A stretch of DNA of 64,000 bases from Cristatella mucedo (taxonomy: Eukaryota; Bryozoa; Phylactolaemata; Cristatellidae). The stretch lies in assembly GCA_009760855.2 (NCBI GenBank), contig WPIO01000001.1:20529501-20593500 (forward strand), read 5' to 3'. Shown piece by piece: positions 46,720-58,540 of this stretch (position 1 is its first letter; each line of letters begins with the position of its first letter). A program made the position numbers and the translations under genes. The notes beneath the pieces were generated by a model. It was given only the letters and a program-made list of their open reading frames with translations, was not told where the DNA came from and did no database searches.

Positions 46720-47258
46720 CTTAATTGAGTGCTCGAAGTGTGACTGACAGCACCATTTATAAGGTGGCTTTGCATTGTGCAGCTTACCAACGAGGCTGCT
46801 CATTTCCTCAACCAAATGGTACTTCGGCTGATCGACAAAGCCTTTCAAAAGCTCAGACACACTGTTGTCTGAGCTGTAAGAAAATTTCACGAAGACCAGC
46901 TTCTGACGGAGTGTAGGATACTTGCTTGCCAACATTAGAGCTTCTGAAATGTGATGGCACGAAGAATACCTCACTGAGCATTTAGGAAAGTGTTGGGCTG
47001 ACTTGAACGCTTGGTGAAGTATGCATGCGCCTTCTGATGCAACAATGACAACCTTGTCGGCAGCAAACAGTTGCTTGCTCAACCAATCGTTTATTTGCAC
47101 AGCCTCCGAGTCACACCATCTGTCAATGACCACCTTGCATCCGACATAGGTCTCCAACATTTCAGCAAGGATCGAAACGATTTTCACATGATACTCGTGA
47201 TCGTTTGCATACAATAGTAGCACAATTGGCGAGGGTCCACCAATAAATACGTCAATGT
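46720..47258 (-). CDS. IL-17 receptor-like gene, SEFIR-domain exon
   Basis: This exon encodes 179 complete codons and carries the SEFIR domain, the TIR-related cytoplasmic module of IL-17 receptors that recruits Act1-type adaptors through SEFIR-SEFIR contacts. After the split codon, residues 11-23 form the first beta strand and box 1 (IVLLLYANDHEYH). Then come an amphipathic helix (VKIVSILAEMLETYVG), a second strand ending VVIDRW (about 42-47), the helix around INDWLSKQL, and the strand ADKVVIVASEGA (about 66-77). The Cys usual in the last motif (CS.G) is Ala here. The acceptor is ATGCAG before 47258 and the donor is AAG|GTGAGA below 46720, with phase 1 in and phase 0 out. It sits between the juxtamembrane exon and the tail exon. 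The family call is strong; which IL-17 receptor type this is cannot be told from the sequence. Confidence 0.88.
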
Positions 47259-47359
47259 CTGCATTAAAATTGAGTCACAAGTAACTTGGAATGCAGTCCG
47301 TGGTAAATTAGGCAGAGCCGAAAAAAGGCGCATTGGAACAAATAACTATGCACACTCAC

Positions 47360-47446
47360 CCTCCTTCTTTGACCTTGTTTCAGCCAATACAGAACTTGTG
47401 CTATCAGGTCCAAGATTTTGCTTACAGTGGAAAGAAGTAAGATTTC
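47360..47446 (-). CDS. IL-17 receptor-like gene, juxtamembrane exon
   Basis: A small 87-base exon with an acceptor ending CTGTAG and donor GAG G|GTGAGT. It is phase 1 on both sides, so it fits exactly between the transmembrane exon (phase 1 out) and the SEFIR exon (phase 1 in). It encodes 28 whole codons, including NLTSFHCKQNLGPD and ending ETRSKKEG. The composition is polar and basic toward the end, as expected for a cytoplasmic linker next to the membrane. Because it is symmetric in phase it could be skipped without shifting the frame. No domain is recognisable in it, and the call rests on splice signals, frame and position. Confidence 0.75.
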
Positions 47447-47639
47447 CTACAGAATGCAAAACCACAGCCATTTCATTAATGCACCAATTCTGAGGAATAC
47501 CGAGAGCAATCATGAAAACGGATTTATGGCCTTGTCTGTTAGCGACACTACATGCACATAAATTTGTTATCAGAGACAAGACTGCACCGAACTTTCAGCT
47601 GAAATGGCTGTGGTGCGTACAACGTAAAGGGCGGCTTAC

Positions 47640-47765
47640 CGTTGACTGTGGATAGCGACCAGCCCTTGCACCACCATGTCACACCCAATATCAATATGGC
47701 AACGAAGAAGACACAGCCAAACGCCACCCCGACACTCTCTCCGATAGCAAGTAATACTGGCAAGC
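47640..47765 (-). CDS. IL-17 receptor-like gene, transmembrane exon
   Basis: A 126-base exon with an acceptor ending TTTGTAG and donor AACG|GTAAGC, phase 1 at both ends. It encodes a single membrane span of about 21 residues (core VGVAFGCVFFVAILILGV), followed by tryptophans and a basic residue (TWWCKGW), which suits an inside-facing stop-transfer signal and hence a type I receptor. The residues before the span (LPVLLAIGES) would be the end of the ectodomain stalk. The next exon down carries a cytoplasmic linker and the one after it the SEFIR domain. Splice sites and span are seen in the sequence; topology is inferred from family architecture. Confidence 0.85.
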
Positions 47766-47784
47766 CTACAAATCGAGCATGAAG

Positions 47785-47830
47785 TAAAATAAATATAATT
47801 ATAACTCATTTGTCTAGCATCTTAAAAAAA
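47785..47830 (-). mobile_element. SINE1 tail remnant
   Basis: About 45 bases matching the SINE1 3' terminus in reverse (TATAACTCATTTGTCTAGC), 20 bases above the acceptor of the transmembrane exon. Confidence 0.45.
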
Positions 47831-48980
47831 GCATGTCAACCTATTTAATAGATCTCACAAATCCTAATGTTAAGTTACTTAAAGGTCCTTGTAGGTCAAA
47901 TAATGACATTTTAGGGTTAGGACATCACCACAGGTCCATCAGGCTACGTGTTTATGTTAATAATAATAATAATAATATGGATGCTGCTGACCAATGAAAG
48001 CATTGCTTCAATCAATAGGAACGATTGCTTAGAGTTTTCAAAGGCCAGCATTCCTATCAAGCTCGGTCAAGAATGCAACACACTCAAAATAGAGTGTAGT
48101 CATGTGCAAGTTCCAGCTTTGATTCGAAGCTGATTGTCGACAGCCATAGGCATGAATAAGATGTATGCTCTTGCTATGCACGCCCAAGACTGATGATTTC
48201 ACATACAGTTCTGACGTAACACACCAATCTTCTCCCGGCTGTCAATGCAGTAAGCTTCCTTTTCGGCTATCCCATACTGCTACTTCTAAACTACTTTCGT
48301 CTCTGTCATTTAAATTCAACTATGTTTTCATTTATCCTCTGATGCATAAGATAAAGGCTATCGACTAAGGATTAAACATTGAAAGCCATGTGTGCTTGTG
48401 GTGCTATTCAGAAAACATGCCACCGTAGCACTTCTCGTGGTTTGGTAAAGTATGGAGGTTAGTGAATATAAGCTTGTAAAACTGAGGTTCTTCAGAGAAT
48501 AAGGAAACACATGTGAGGAGAGACTAAAACATACAAATAAAGTCACGTTATGACCAAGACAGAGCAAAGAGCATATGCGATGGCCGAATGAAATCATCTT
48601 CCAGCCACTGATGAGAAAATAAATAGGATTCCACAAGTTACCTATCCCAAATGATAAATATGCTGATATATACTTACAACAGTCGTGCAATATATTTGCA
48701 GACAAATGGAATCGTAAAAGCATTTTCATAACTGGTGCTCACTAGAATATTACAGTAAAAACCTTATTACGCTAATTGCTGCTGCTAACAAAAAGGGAAA
48801 TACCTGCCATTATATTATTTCCATGTCTGGAAGTGCAGCCAACTACAGAGAGACGATATGTCTTATTAAGAAAATCTTATTGTTGTCACATCAAAAGTGC
48901 TGCCTGCCACAGAGTGGAACGGTCCCCGAAATACCACATGTAGGTACTGCAACCCGGGTGGTTATAATAACCGTATGATA
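47830..48980. other. Receptor intron sequence
   Basis: No repeat recognised. One exon-like segment at 48678-48741 was rejected because its phase does not fit. Confidence 0.45.
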
Positions 48981-49560
48981 ATGGGAGCATTTAACGTACA
49001 ATGCAGGGCGAGATCCACGACGACACTTTCGACCTATTTGCTCTGACAAAGACCTGGCTGAACTTGGCTGCAGCCGACTCGGCCAATAAGAATATCTGAT
49101 AGAGGATTACTCCGCTTACAAGAATAGCAGTACTGCGCCCCACACTTACTTTAGCTATAGGCTCACTTCACATAAGGGAATACTCCTCCTATCAGCATGG
49201 CGGTTTTCCGGCCGAGCGTTATCTCATAAGCAGAATAGACTGTATTTGTCCTCGCGACAAGCAAGGAAATTCCATCAGCCTTTTCTTTCTTTGATAAAGC
49301 GACATCAATTACAACTGGTGGAGGAGTTGCCATTGTAACTAGTTTCTCACTCAATTTAAAGATTATCTGCAGTCTCCCTAATGCAGTCTCTTGCTTCGAG
49401 CCCGGCAGGCAGCAAGTTGCCAATGGTCATAGTAATCTTTTGTCCCCTAGGTACCAAGTCTTCCTTAATTTCGGATTTTTCCGGTCTTTCGTTTGTGTTC
49501 CAGAAATTAGCCCTTCCTCATACAATTCAATTTTGACAGTCTTTTCAATCACTCAACTGA
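48980..49560 (+). mobile_element. LINE-A endonuclease fragment
   Basis: Plus-strand remnants of the endonuclease start (TFDLFALTKTWLN near 49025-49065; GGGVAIVTSFSLN near 49320). It lies in a receptor-gene intron. Confidence 0.6.
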
Positions 49561-49789
49561 CACCTTTAGTGCCAAAATTCGCACAATGACTGCTTCGTTT
49601 TCTCTTGAGGCTTATGTGTCATGCCCTACTTAAAACACATCAAGCACTCGATTGAATATTCTTCTATGATTGTAAAAACGCAAAGGTATTTAGATGATTG
49701 GGGCAGCTACCATGACAGCTGGGGAAGCCACCACGAAGGGTGCCTACTAACTTACATTTTGAGTACGTATCAAACGTTGCTGTAATCAA

Positions 49790-50400
49790 AAGTACAGGTG
49801 CTAATTGAAGCTAGAAAAGCAACGTGTTCCCGAAATTATCACGCGAGTTCATGCTCACTGTATTAGTGAGGGTATCGAGGTTGTGTAGAGTCTGAATGCA
49901 GATCAAGTAGACCTGCCTCAGAGACATATTTCAAACATTTCTTCGGGTCAATGCTTTTACAGTTACGTCGCTGAAAAATTCGAAATTACCCTGCACATAC
50001 AAAGGAGCAGGAACGGTAAATGAGATTGAGCAATGATCGAAGATGGCTAGTGGGCAAACAACAAAGTCAGTGGGGCAGAACTCTTCGGTGAGAACGAGAT
50101 CCAGTAAGTATATCGCTTGCGATATGAGGAGTATGATTAATGTGGTGGATCAAACTGAAGTTCTCCCGATAGTCACTAATGAGTAGACATGACTGTTAAT
50201 AGACTTATAAACGTGAATCTTGAAGTCTCTTGCAATCAATAACAGCCTGTCACACACAAATATTCTAGTTAGAAACTCCAAAAACTACTGCATAAACAAG
50301 GTTAAGCAGCCGGGAGGAGGTCGGTAGATCCCAACTGTGGAAGGCATGGTTGTTTATGAGAATCTGATAGCAAGTGCTTCAAATGATGGACAATGTGAAA
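49790..50400 (-). mobile_element. LINE-A endonuclease fragment, inverted
   Basis: Minus-strand remnants of the later endonuclease part (INHTPHIASDIL near 50120, region of SDHYS near 50030, then GLLDLHSDST near 49900). It continues the element from the fragment at 48980-49560 but in opposite orientation. Confidence 0.65.
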
Positions 50401-50748
50401 AACCGTGGGTCGAATAGCCAGCGGAACCATCGGTGCACATTCTAATAATGCCGATGTCGACCATCAACCATCTCTTCAAGACCGAAGTGGAGAAAATTAC
50501 TTAAACCATTGGTCAAGCAATCCATCTTTCGGTTTGAGTCCCCTTTCAAGTTACAAACATGTACGCAATGCAATTCATAGTGTAGAAGATTATCAGATTA
50601 AAGCCAAGCACTGGAAAGGATAAAACTAACCACAGCTAACCCAAAAAGTAAACCGGAAGCTACATATACACAGATAGCAAATTTCCCAATCGTGCCATCA
50701 GATGCAACTTGAGTCATAGCTTGTTAAACTTTGGCACACACACGCTCG

Positions 50749-50749
50749 A

Positions 50750-50818
<69 letters not shown>

Positions 50819-50832
50819 TACATACACACACA

Positions 50833-50911
<79 letters not shown>
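50749..50911. repeat. (CA)n microsatellite ending in (TA)n
   Basis: Two CA runs separated by CATACATACA and GTACA, ending TATATATA. Confidence 0.97.
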
Positions 50912-51374
50912 CTGTTTCGAGCTTGTTGTATATGCTTTTGAATTCTAAGCAGCAACCATCACAGTCTAAATATGTGCCTTCTAAATTCCATATTCTGCCC
51001 GATATTTTGCCGATCGGTGAGAAATATGAGTAGGGCTCTGCGTGTCACATTTATCTGGTTTTTCTTTTATGTGTTTTGGGTAAGCACTGCTATACATGTC
51101 CTGATGCTACCTTCAACTCGATTGTCAGCTACATTCATCATTGAATGTATTATTATCCAAACCGAACCTAAGATTAACCAGTCAAATGTGGCAAAAGCAG
51201 AACCCTATTCATATTTCAAAATTGTTACATTTAATTGCATGCTCGAAAAAAGGTGCAACTCAATGCTTGCTGTAACCTCATTTTTCAAACTTAACGGCAT
51301 TTACAATATATTAAAACCCAGATGCTCCTTAAAGCATTCGCTGGGTTCGTGTGAATCTTCCTTTGGTCCACTTA

Positions 51375-51435
51375 CAGCATATATAAATTGCCTAGAAAAA
51401 GAGATGAAGTTCTCTGCAGGCAATAAAAAACGGTC
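51375..51435 (+). mobile_element. LINE-B tail relic
   Basis: GCCTAGAAAAAGAGATGAAG then TTCTCTGCAGG, a diverged 3' stem-loop. Confidence 0.45.
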
Positions 51436-51579
51436 TTAATGTTATTAACTTGCATGCTGAGAGTGCATGTAGTTACTAACAGATTGAAATTCCTCCTTTA
51501 GAGCTTATATACATTGCCTAAAAATATATTTATTACTCTTTGGTTGTTATAGAAGATCTTATAATTATTATCAAGCCGT

Positions 51580-52400
51580 GTGCACATATGTAAGTCTGTC
51601 TGTAATACACAAAATTCAGAGAGACTAATAGGTTTTACATAGGAAAGTTTTCGACAGTGCACTCGGAGCCTAAGTGGTTTCGGAACGAATACAATAGCTA
51701 ATAGACTGCATCTAATGCAACAACAAGAAAGTGTGAAGCATAGCCGAGTCAAGCCGCAGCAAAAGAAGTGAGTAGCATGAAAGTAGCTGCTCAGGACTTC
51801 TGGAAAAGATGTCTGACAAATTATGTAGCAGGAGAGATGACGTCATTGCACCAAAGTAGTTTAAGTGAGTTCTACAGTCTAGGAACTCCTGGGCAAAAAC
51901 TTCTGTTGCCAACAGTCTACACGAAAGAATGAAAAAGCTAATTTATTATCTGGAAACGACCGAGGGCACAAAAAGGTTGAAATGGTACAGCAGTTCAACT
52001 AGGTATGACGATGCCAGGCCTTGGCATGCCATTTGGGTCTGAGTAAGAATTTTGCTCTGCATTTGGAGATTAACAAGAAACCAATACCGGCCTCTTTAGC
52101 AAAGGAGACAAGTCGCGAAAATATTGTGCATTTTCACCAAGTTTGCAGATATATTCATGTGGAGTTTCAGAGCCCTAATGTTTGTTTTTTGGTGGCACAG
52201 CCAAAACTCCCTTACAGCAAGTCGCACCTAGACAGAACTAGGAAGGTAGTATTATCTTAAGCTAGCGACCAGAGTAAACAGACTCTAATCTTAGATTGAG
52301 ATCAAACGAATGACTAGCTGTGGCAGCAATATTGCAAATGAAACTTGTAAACGTCGAGCATGTACCATAGAGGACAACTACATTTTAAGGACTCGATGAT
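51580..52400 (-). mobile_element. LINE-A C-terminal half
   Basis: Minus strand: 3' end of the coding region at 51600-51920, SPLLK region near 52110, LVLSR near 52230, and TASHSFDLNLRLES near 52300, equivalent to TASHHIRSLSKIRS of the reference. Confidence 0.65.
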
Positions 52401-53009
52401 GGTTGCACTATAGCATAACCAAGCAAATGGTCAGTGTCGTTCATTCCAGCAGCAAGCTTAGGACCAACAACTTCTGATATAGTGTCATTCCGAGCTAGAA
52501 ATATAATCTAACAAATGTCGTTTCTCAGTTATTTTTGTGCATCTGATATCAGACTGAACAAATTTTGCTAGTACGTAGATGGTATTTCTCAAAGAGCCAA
52601 AACAATTGTGCAGCATTATATAGCTGTACACGTTCTTGCAAGGCAGTAGCTAGGAGTGCACATTACTTTTGCCCCAAGCTTTAGCTGAGATTCTTCAAGA
52701 ATCTCGATCGCAAATAAATGGATGGGTGGCGCAAGTCGTGTGCTTTTGCACACAACTTCGAGGATGAAGTTGACTAAATAAAACAATTCAATATGCTAGC
52801 AAGAAGTATTGCTTTTACAGAAAGCCACAAAGATGCACTAACTTGGTGATCAAGTACAGCCCTGCAGATGAAGCAGCAGAAGCCTTCTGTCTGGCCATTA
52901 ATTAAAAGTGCAAAGAATGTGATCGTCTATGCACTTGCCGGCTTATAGCAGCCCTGCATATTTATTTATTGCCATTCAATGATCTAAGATGAGGTACATC
53001 AACACTTAC

Positions 53010-53100
53010 TTGAAGACTTAGTGATGAAAATTTTCCTTTCCACAGTTCCAATATATTTAGGGCAGCTGCCAATTGGAGTAACCTGTATAACCAGAGTCCA
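53010..53100 (-). CDS. Probable last ectodomain exon before the membrane span
   Basis: The donor TCA A|GTAAGT is strong and leaves phase 1, exactly what the transmembrane exon at 47765 needs. The frame reads WTLVIQVTPIGSCPKYIG and continues to ERKIFITKSS, a strand pattern plausible for the second fibronectin-like domain of an IL-17 receptor. The acceptor is uncertain. The best-looking one (CTTACACAG, exon start 53126) gives the right incoming phase but has an in-frame TGA nine codons before the Cys. The alternative (TTGAG, exon start 53100) avoids the stop but has a poor pyrimidine tract. The exon may therefore be real with a weak acceptor, or this allele may be damaged. Confidence 0.45.
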
Positions 53101-54484
53101 CTCAATTCAGATTTGTTCACAATCAGCTGTGTAAGACAGTTGAAGCAGCTCGATGACCACGTCGACGGAAAACAGTTGTGAGGATGCATGATCACACATT
53201 AGAACAAAGAGAGTACACCACAAATGCATTACTAGCAAAACTAAAATAGCTATACTAAATCATATCAACAGATTATTTTTGAAAAAGATTTAAAGGATCT
53301 GTTGAACAACAACACTTAAATCACATTAGCAGGAATACTCGGCTTGGCTGCCAACTACTAGTAGGACGTTTTCAGTAACGAGTGCCGTAAGGAAATTCCC
53401 ACTCAGGTGAAGACACTACTAACTTATAGTGAGCTGCAGATAAAAGTTGAACATAATACGGGCTTCGATCTGGCGGCCCACCGTCAAAGTAAGAAACTTT
53501 CACTCACAATTTATTTATGGACTACGGGGAATTTAGCGTAATAGCACCATTAGGTAGGCATGACGCACTGGTTTCATTTCCTGTATATTTTCCAGAAAGA
53601 GTTTTCAGGTGTAATTTTTTGCAAACAACCTCAGTGGTGACAATTGCATTATCAAAAATTTCAAAACAAAATCGACTGCATTTAGTCACTTTGCTAATGC
53701 ATGCAAGCACTTTCTCTTGCAGGGAGTTAGTTGTACAGCATCTGGAGAGAAATTTTGTTATCTTACAGTGATATACCAAAAACCTATTATTGTTAATGTT
53801 GCCTTTATTACTGATAGCCATTTGGGGTAACTACCTTCAAGATGTATCCAATTAATCTCCTATTAACGTGCCATCCGCCGCAGATCTAAAGCTCGGTAGT
53901 TTACTATTCGTGCCAAGACAGTACAAACTGAAAATACATTAATCTGTTTAATGTTCAACTGTAATGGTTTTGTGGCTGTCACCTGGATTCCTGCTGCAGA
54001 ATAGTAGGGCATGACATAAATTCTATGTAATCGGCTCGATTAAAATTTCAATTTAAAATGATTCAATTGAAAACACAGAAAAATTACTTTAATAGCTTTA
54101 TGAGACTTAAGTACAATCCTCAACTACCAAGCAGTTTCGGTAAGTAGTCAAAGAAAGACAACTTTAATTATTCCCGGTTAAAGAAGGGGTACTGGTTAAT
54201 AAAGAAACCAAGCAGCCAGGCTCTACCGGAATTTTTGTATAGATGTAAACGACTAGTTACAGATCACGGACCAACGAAACTATGAGAGTTTTGGATGTTT
54301 TTAAAGTATTATAGTGAGCTACTAGTTTTCCTATCTCAAAAGATTATAAATGTCACTGTACTCCATGATCTAAAATAATTAGGGATAGGACCATAGAAAA
54401 ACTCGAGTATTTTAGCCCTATACTTTTGCAGGTGATTGTACAAGCCACAACAATTGTATGACTGCATATAAACAGCAGTATATG

Positions 54485-54487
<3 letters not shown>

Positions 54488-54527
<40 letters not shown>
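54488..54527. repeat. (CA)n microsatellite
   Basis: Short perfect CA run in an intron of the receptor gene. Confidence 0.95.
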
Positions 54528-54529
<2 letters not shown>

Positions 54530-54974
54530 GTGTATGATACTTCAAAGAAAAAATGTTGGACTATTCCTTAAAATTGACTAAAGAGTAAGGATGTTCCACA
54601 CATACACAATTAAATAAGCTCATCAATGCCTGCTCATCGCTACCACATATTTTAATGCACAATTCAAAGTTCAAATTGAATATGATAGAACATATTTCAT
54701 CCATGAAAACAAATTAGTAAATAATCTCCACTAGTATTTTTCTCATGCCATTCATCATCGCTGAACCTTCATAGTACTACAATGTGCAATACAAAGGGCT
54801 CGAACGTAATCATAATGTCAGTGCCATGCTCTAATTGGACCCTTGGAGTAACTTTGTATTTGCATTCAAAATTATGTAGGTTAATTGGGTCCGTTCAACG
54901 TTAGCATATGCCATTACTGTCATTCTACTCCGGGAAAGTTTAATAATATGCAATAACAGCCATCTGATCATGTT

Positions 54975-55065
54975 GCTTTGCAGCCAATAAAGTGCCTTGA
55001 AAGAGACTGAGTTCTCCGAGGGCACTTTATCAAGTGTGGTATTATTATTAGTATTATTACTATAT
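54975..55065 (+). mobile_element. LINE-B 3' tail
   Basis: Stem-loop GTGCCTTGAAAGAGACTGAG then TTCTCCGAGGGCAC and an ATTATTATTA tail. Confidence 0.7.
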
Positions 55066-55136
55066 CATGAAAAGCTGAAGCCTTAGGTTTTACACACATG
55101 CACGTGCATGCCTGCACACACACCCACATACACACA

Positions 55137-55154
55137 TGTATATATATATATATA

Positions 55155-55203
<49 letters not shown>
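55137..55203. repeat. (TA)n(TG)n microsatellite
   Basis: TA then TG dinucleotides, preceded by CA-rich sequence, giving a partly self-complementary stretch. Confidence 0.95.
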
Positions 55204-55204
<1 letters not shown>

Positions 55205-55476
55205 ATCCTACATTTTTAATTATTTTTCCAATTATATATTATAGTAACAATTCATTCCACTATTTTAGAGCACGAATGCAAGTGACAAGCATGTAACCAG
55301 TAACTAGGTGAACCCATTAAAGAATCTACATAACAAATATTTTTGTACGGTCATGAAAACAAATATTTCATGAAAGTAAACTACTGATTTGCCAGAGAAC
55401 CAAGCTGGGTATCAAGGTGGTTAATTTAATACTATAATACTAGCTTGCACCTGCGATTGGCCATCTACAACTTCAC

Positions 55477-55574
55477 CTTTTCTTTGGAAGGCTGGTCTGA
55501 ATGTCCGATGACCTTGCAAGAGAGCCAGTCCCACTGACTACCGAACTTAAAATTCATTGTTAATGGAGCAAAAT
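55477..55574 (-). CDS. Probable ectodomain exon of the IL-17 receptor-like gene
   Basis: A 98-base segment with a good acceptor (TTTCTTGTAAACAG) and donor AAG|GTGAAG, phase 1 in and phase 0 out. Only one frame is open across it, coding 32 residues with two Trp and one Cys (QWDWLSCKVIGHSDQP). It contains no repeat sequence, although repeats lie on both sides. The outgoing phase 0 would join directly to the 53010-53100 segment. The exon that should precede it, ending in phase 1, was not found with confidence, so membership in the receptor gene is inferred from strand, position and phase. Confidence 0.5.
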
Positions 55575-56114
55575 CTGTTTACAAGAAATTGTGACAATAT
55601 ATATAAAACAAATATTTAAATGCTCTTATTAAATGAACACAAATATAATTTTATGAATATTTTCAGCAACGCCGAACAGCAATCAACATTCAGTTGTGTT
55701 ACTGAATCTACACATGTGCTAATGATCTTTAAATTTTTATCAACTATATAGCAGGTCCGTGAAGAATTACGGACAGATTATATTGCTACATTTCCATCGC
55801 TTAGCAATGGCAGGTACAGCACGACTTCAGGACAATCAAGTGCATGCAGACAGCTTTCCAATAAGGTAATTCAGCTGGTGTAAGGTGAAGCTGGTTAGTG
55901 CCGGAAGCACCAGTCGCAACTTCGAGTGACAGAAAACTAGCAGAGGCCAAGCTGCTAGATTACCATGGCCAACTTTTGAAAATTGGAGGTCATATTCCTG
56001 TGAGACTCTGGCATTTAAATAATAAATTTTTTAACTATGATAGTACATTTTGCAGCAGGATATGCATAGTAGCAAATTACTACTTTCTTCACTAGTATAA
56101 ATAAACAGTATCAC

Positions 56115-57830
56115 TCACGACCTCGTCTTGAAGTCAATATCCCAATCAGAGAAGACAACACGTTGTTGGGACCATATTCCCACCGTCCTGCATCTACGAT
56201 GCATTGATCTGCTGCGGCCATGCTAACTAACACTAATTTGTCATTAGCCTCAGGTCAAGTCCCAGCACCTTTCAAAAAAGCTGTAGTCAAGCCATTACTC
56301 AAGAAATCGACACTAGACCAGAACTGGAGCAACTACCACCCAGTCTCCCTTTCTACCATTCCTATCAAAGACACTGGAACCAGTCGTGGCAGGCCGGCTG
56401 AACTCATATATTGAAACTTCAAACCTTGCTAGCAAGTTCCAGTCTGGCTTTAGAGCTAAATAGCCCCACAGATTCAGCATTACTTCGGGTATACAAAGAC
56501 CTACCTAGGAATGCAGACATGGCTAGAGTGTCTCTGCTTGTTTTGCTCGATCTTTCGGCAGCTTTTGATACTATCGATCACAAAGTTCTTCTTGAGTGCC
56601 TCTCATCTCACTGGGCATCACTGGCACTGCTCTGCAATGGTTCAGGTCGTATCTCAGTGGGAAACTCCATAGTGAATGATGTGAATGGATGAATATCATC
56701 AGAGGAACCTCTGAAATATGGGGTGGCTCAGCGCTCCGTGCTTGGTCTGGTTCTTTTCACGGTTTATATGCTCCATCTTGTCGACGTGATTGTCAAGCAC
56801 AATCTCCCCTTTCACTATGCGGATGACACTCAGTTGTATCTTAGCTTTGCTCCCTCCCAGCCCTTGAGCACGTCCAATTCTCTCAACTCCCTTGCTGCAT
56901 GTATTGATCACATCCACGCATAGATGGCAGCACGTTTTCTTAAGTTTAATGAGGATAAAAATAAGTTACAAGTTATGGGTTTGATTGAGAAAGTTTGATT
57001 CAGAAATTGAAAAGGCTAATGCTCAACATTGGTTCTGCCAGCATATCTCCTGTTGAATCTGCACGAAATCTAGGTGTCACGTTCCAAAGTGACCTTTCGT
57101 TAGAAGATCACATCAGCTCCACAATCAAGTCTGCCTACTTTCAGCTACACAGCATTGCTAAAATTCGGGCTAGTTTAGACAGAGATTCAACATCTAAGCT
57201 GGTTCATGCATTTGTGACATCCCATCTTGACTTCTGTAACTCAGTGCTTGCTGGTCTACCGGCCTGTGCAACCAGACGCTTACAGCTGGAGCAAAACTCT
57301 GCTACTAGGCTTGTCTGTCATGAGCTTGGCAGTTGCCACATCCCACCACTTATTGCCGATCTGGACTGGCTACTAGTCAAGTAACGCAGTGACTTAAAGG
57401 TTTTGTCCCTCACTTTTAGGTCCCTTCATTATTTGGCTCCAGCCTACCTATCAGAACTACTCCATCACCAGGCTAAGCATCGTAACACCTGCTTTTCGGA
57501 ATTTAGCTGTTCACGACATCCCCTAACTTGACCACATTTAAAAAGAAATTAAAAACACACCTATTTGGGACAGCATTTAGTGGGTCCCTGTGATTCGTCC
57601 TTTATGTGCTTATGGGTGCTGACAATGTTGCATACTGCCACTAACAACACTTGCATGTTGATCCCCTGTGCAAGTCATCCCTAACCATGCTGTTCTTGTT
57701 GTTTATCAAGCATGATACCACTCACCAGTCAATCATGCTTCCTTTGCAGCAAATTGAAAGCGCCCATAAAGAGATTATAGCTAGTTCCCTGAGGGTGCTT
57801 TATCAAGCACATTAATATTATATACTTTAG
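56115..57830 (+). mobile_element. LINE-B, RT-to-tail copy with intact YADD box
   Basis: Begins in the linker and fingers (KKAVVKPLLKKSTLDQNWSN), continues with LVLLDLSAAFDTIDHKVLL near 56550, an intact YADDTQLYLS at about 56816, the C-terminal domain (56995-57384), 3' UTR and a short tail ending near 57830. Several frameshifts and stops make it non-functional despite the intact catalytic box. It lies in an intron of the receptor gene, in antisense orientation. Confidence 0.8.
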
Positions 57831-58059
57831 ACACTTGCAGCAGCTGTGCCGCCTTTAGTATCACATCAAATATTACACGAAGGAATCAACGTGAACGTGA
57901 CGTCATCAACTCTCACTTATTGACTTATGGACTAACTACCGGGCTAACGAAAAGAAGCATAGCTTATTACATGGCAGATTACTTAAAGGATACCTAATTG
58001 TAAGGATGACCATAAACAGAAATCTATAAATAATTTTGGGAGAACCAAGTCTCTTTCTA

Positions 58060-58540
58060 GCCACGTCATGTATCCCGTTAAAGAAGCATGCAAATAGTGG
58101 TAACATGCACAGCTGCTGCATACACAGGCAAGGAAGGGACAATTCATAAGGACCCAGTCAATGTTGTGAGGAACAGGCGCAAATTTAGTTTTTCAATTTT
58201 GCCAAGTAGGAGGATGTTGTGATGTAATCTCGGAGTAAATGTCATGCTTTAGGAGCATACGAACTTAAGGCATGGTCACCGGAAAATTTCAGGTTAGCTC
58301 GAGGCACCGCTAAATAACAAGAACGGGTGGCACGGTGCCTAGCCTGATCGGAAAGTCGTTCTAAAAGGTAGGCTGGAGCAAATGAATATACTCAAAAAGG
58401 AGAGTCAAAACCTTAAAAATCAATGCACTGCTCGAATGGGAGCCTGCACAGGTTGGCGAAAAGTGGTGAGACGTGGCAACTCCTACGCTTCGACAGATGA
58501 GCCTAGCTGGCGAGTTCTTCACCAACTGTATGCAGCTAAA
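58060..58540 (-). mobile_element. LINE-B 3' half, left arm of an inverted pair
   Basis: 3' UTR and C-terminal coding region on the minus strand, ending at the segment equivalent to QLVQNSAARL. Confidence 0.7.

Larger units (their letters stand above)
53130..55470. other. Receptor intron sequence
   Basis: Contains a Cys-rich minus-strand frame at 53522-53821 without a usable donor, a CA repeat and a LINE-B tail. Otherwise nothing recognised. Confidence 0.45.

Noticed and set aside
48678..48741. 64-base minus-strand exon candidate with strong GTAAGT donor (SYENAFTIPFVCKYIARL)
   Set aside because: It leaves phase 2, which cannot join the transmembrane exon (phase 1 in), and no bridging exon was found between them.
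53522..53821. Cys-rich minus-strand frame (100 codons) as another receptor ectodomain exon
   Set aside because: Attractive composition and a fair acceptor (TTTCTCTCCAG), but every frame meets a stop before the strong GTGAGT donor. The plus strand is also open here. An AATAAA lies just after its stop, so a short alternative last exon remains possible.
55861..56100. Plus-strand frame with KLAEAKLLDYHGQLL as a gene
   Set aside because: No splice or start context. It lies just before a LINE-B copy and may be older repeat sequence.
56101..56200. Minus-strand exon before a GTGAGT donor at 56115
   Set aside because: The segment is explained by the plus-strand LINE-B linker region, so the donor is probably coincidental.
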